A stretch of 64,000 bases of DNA from Mycobacterium cookii. GTDB lineage: Bacteria; Actinomycetota; Actinomycetes; Mycobacteriales; Mycobacteriaceae. The notes beneath the pieces are model-generated. The model was not told where the DNA came from. It saw nothing but the letters and a program-made list of their open reading frames with translations, and did not search any database. Shown here one piece after another: positions 63,885 to 64,000 of this stretch (position 1 is its first letter; every line of letters begins with the position of its first letter). The stretch is from NCBI RefSeq assembly GCF_010727945.1, contig NZ_AP022569.1:4216001-4280000 (forward strand). Reading direction: 5' to 3'. The translations under genes were made by a program, and so were the position numbers.

Positions 63885-64000
63885 GCGTCGTACTGGACGA
63901 CGTGCTGGACCGCCTGCACGTGGTGTCGCTGCCGATGCGGGTGCGCTTCCGCGGCATCACCACTCGCGAAGTGGCGCTGATCGACGGCCCAAGCGGCTGG
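63881..64000 (+). CDS. menC: o-Succinylbenzoate synthase, N-terminal fragment
   Basis: The first 40 codons (MSVVLDDVLDRLHVVSLPMRVRFRGITTREVALIDG...) match the N-terminal enolase-fold region of mycobacterial MenC (Rv0553), an enzyme of menaquinone synthesis. The gene runs past the right edge. GTG start overlapping the amidohydrolase stop. Confidence 0.85.
   Translation, partial: MSVVLDDVLDRLHVVSLPMRVRFRGITTREVALIDGPSGW

Overview
The window is chromosomal DNA from a high-GC mycobacterium, probably a non-tuberculous species. The evidence is gene content and order that match, as I remember it, M. tuberculosis Rv0489 to Rv0553 (gpm1, senX3-regX3, ppx, proC, hemACDB, hemL, the ccs genes, menA, menE, pitA, menB, fadD8, menC), a mycolic acid cyclopropane synthase, WXG100 proteins, many GTG/TTG starts and 1-8 bp start/stop overlaps. 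It is not M. tuberculosis itself: several loci are swapped or inserted. I saw no rRNA, tRNA, CRISPR array or insertion sequence, and no gene-free stretch longer than about 300 bp.

Layout. 1-5.7 kb: end of a flavoprotein gene, phosphoglycerate mutase, the phosphate-sensing pair senX3-regX3 and three conserved unknowns, with a FadR-like operator where M. tuberculosis has its own GntR regulator. 5.7-15.6 kb: ppx, a membrane protein, a TIM-barrel protein, a thioesterase-like protein, proC, a small HTH protein, the 33-residue ribosomal protein bS22, an epimerase, an acyltransferase, a PcaA-like mycolate cyclopropane synthase, a HadA/C-like hydratase and serB1. 15.7-22.5 kb: a seven-gene minus-strand type VII secretion operon, the main accessory region (see below). 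22.7-28.5 kb: glutaredoxin-like protein and hemA-hemC-hemD-hemB. 28.6-31.2 kb: a second type VII-like cassette (small WXG100-like protein, DUF1023-like hydrolase, lipoprotein). 31.2-40 kb: membrane proteins, a copper-type P-ATPase, a Tat-exported esterase, an MpaB-like oxygenase with TetR, an amino-acid permease preceded by a broken permease fragment, and two Ddn-like proteins. 40-47.6 kb: hemL, a histidine phosphatase and the system II cytochrome c maturation genes. 47.6-64 kb: menaquinone genes (menA, menE, menB, menC), a potassium channel, pitA, several oxidoreductases and regulators, and fadD8.

The genes form a respiratory core: tetrapyrrole synthesis (hemACDB, hemL), cytochrome c maturation (a ResA-like protein, CcdA, ResB, CcsA) and menaquinone synthesis. 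Phosphate handling recurs (senX3-regX3, ppx, pitA), and similar 11-bp-spaced repeats sit 82-110 bp upstream of both senX3 and pitA, suggesting RegX3 control.

The most interesting system is at 15.7-22.5 kb. An EsxF/EsxE-like pair precedes a 732-residue protein whose first ~447 residues resemble the channel/export part of the M. tuberculosis toxin CpnT. Its last ~164 residues do not resemble the TNT NAD+ glycohydrolase, and an unrelated 87-residue protein overlaps its 3' end as a likely immunity gene. Upstream partners resemble proteins of the Rv3899c-Rv3901c neighbourhood. The operon sits where I recall mmpS2-mmpL2 in M. tuberculosis, so it looks like a relocated cpnT-type locus with an exchanged toxin/immunity module. 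Other notable items are a 57-bp tandem repeat in hemL, a 54-bp tandem repeat between resB and ccsA, a 7-codon ORF joining senX3 to regX3, and an ~83-bp imperfect palindrome upstream of the SDR gene.
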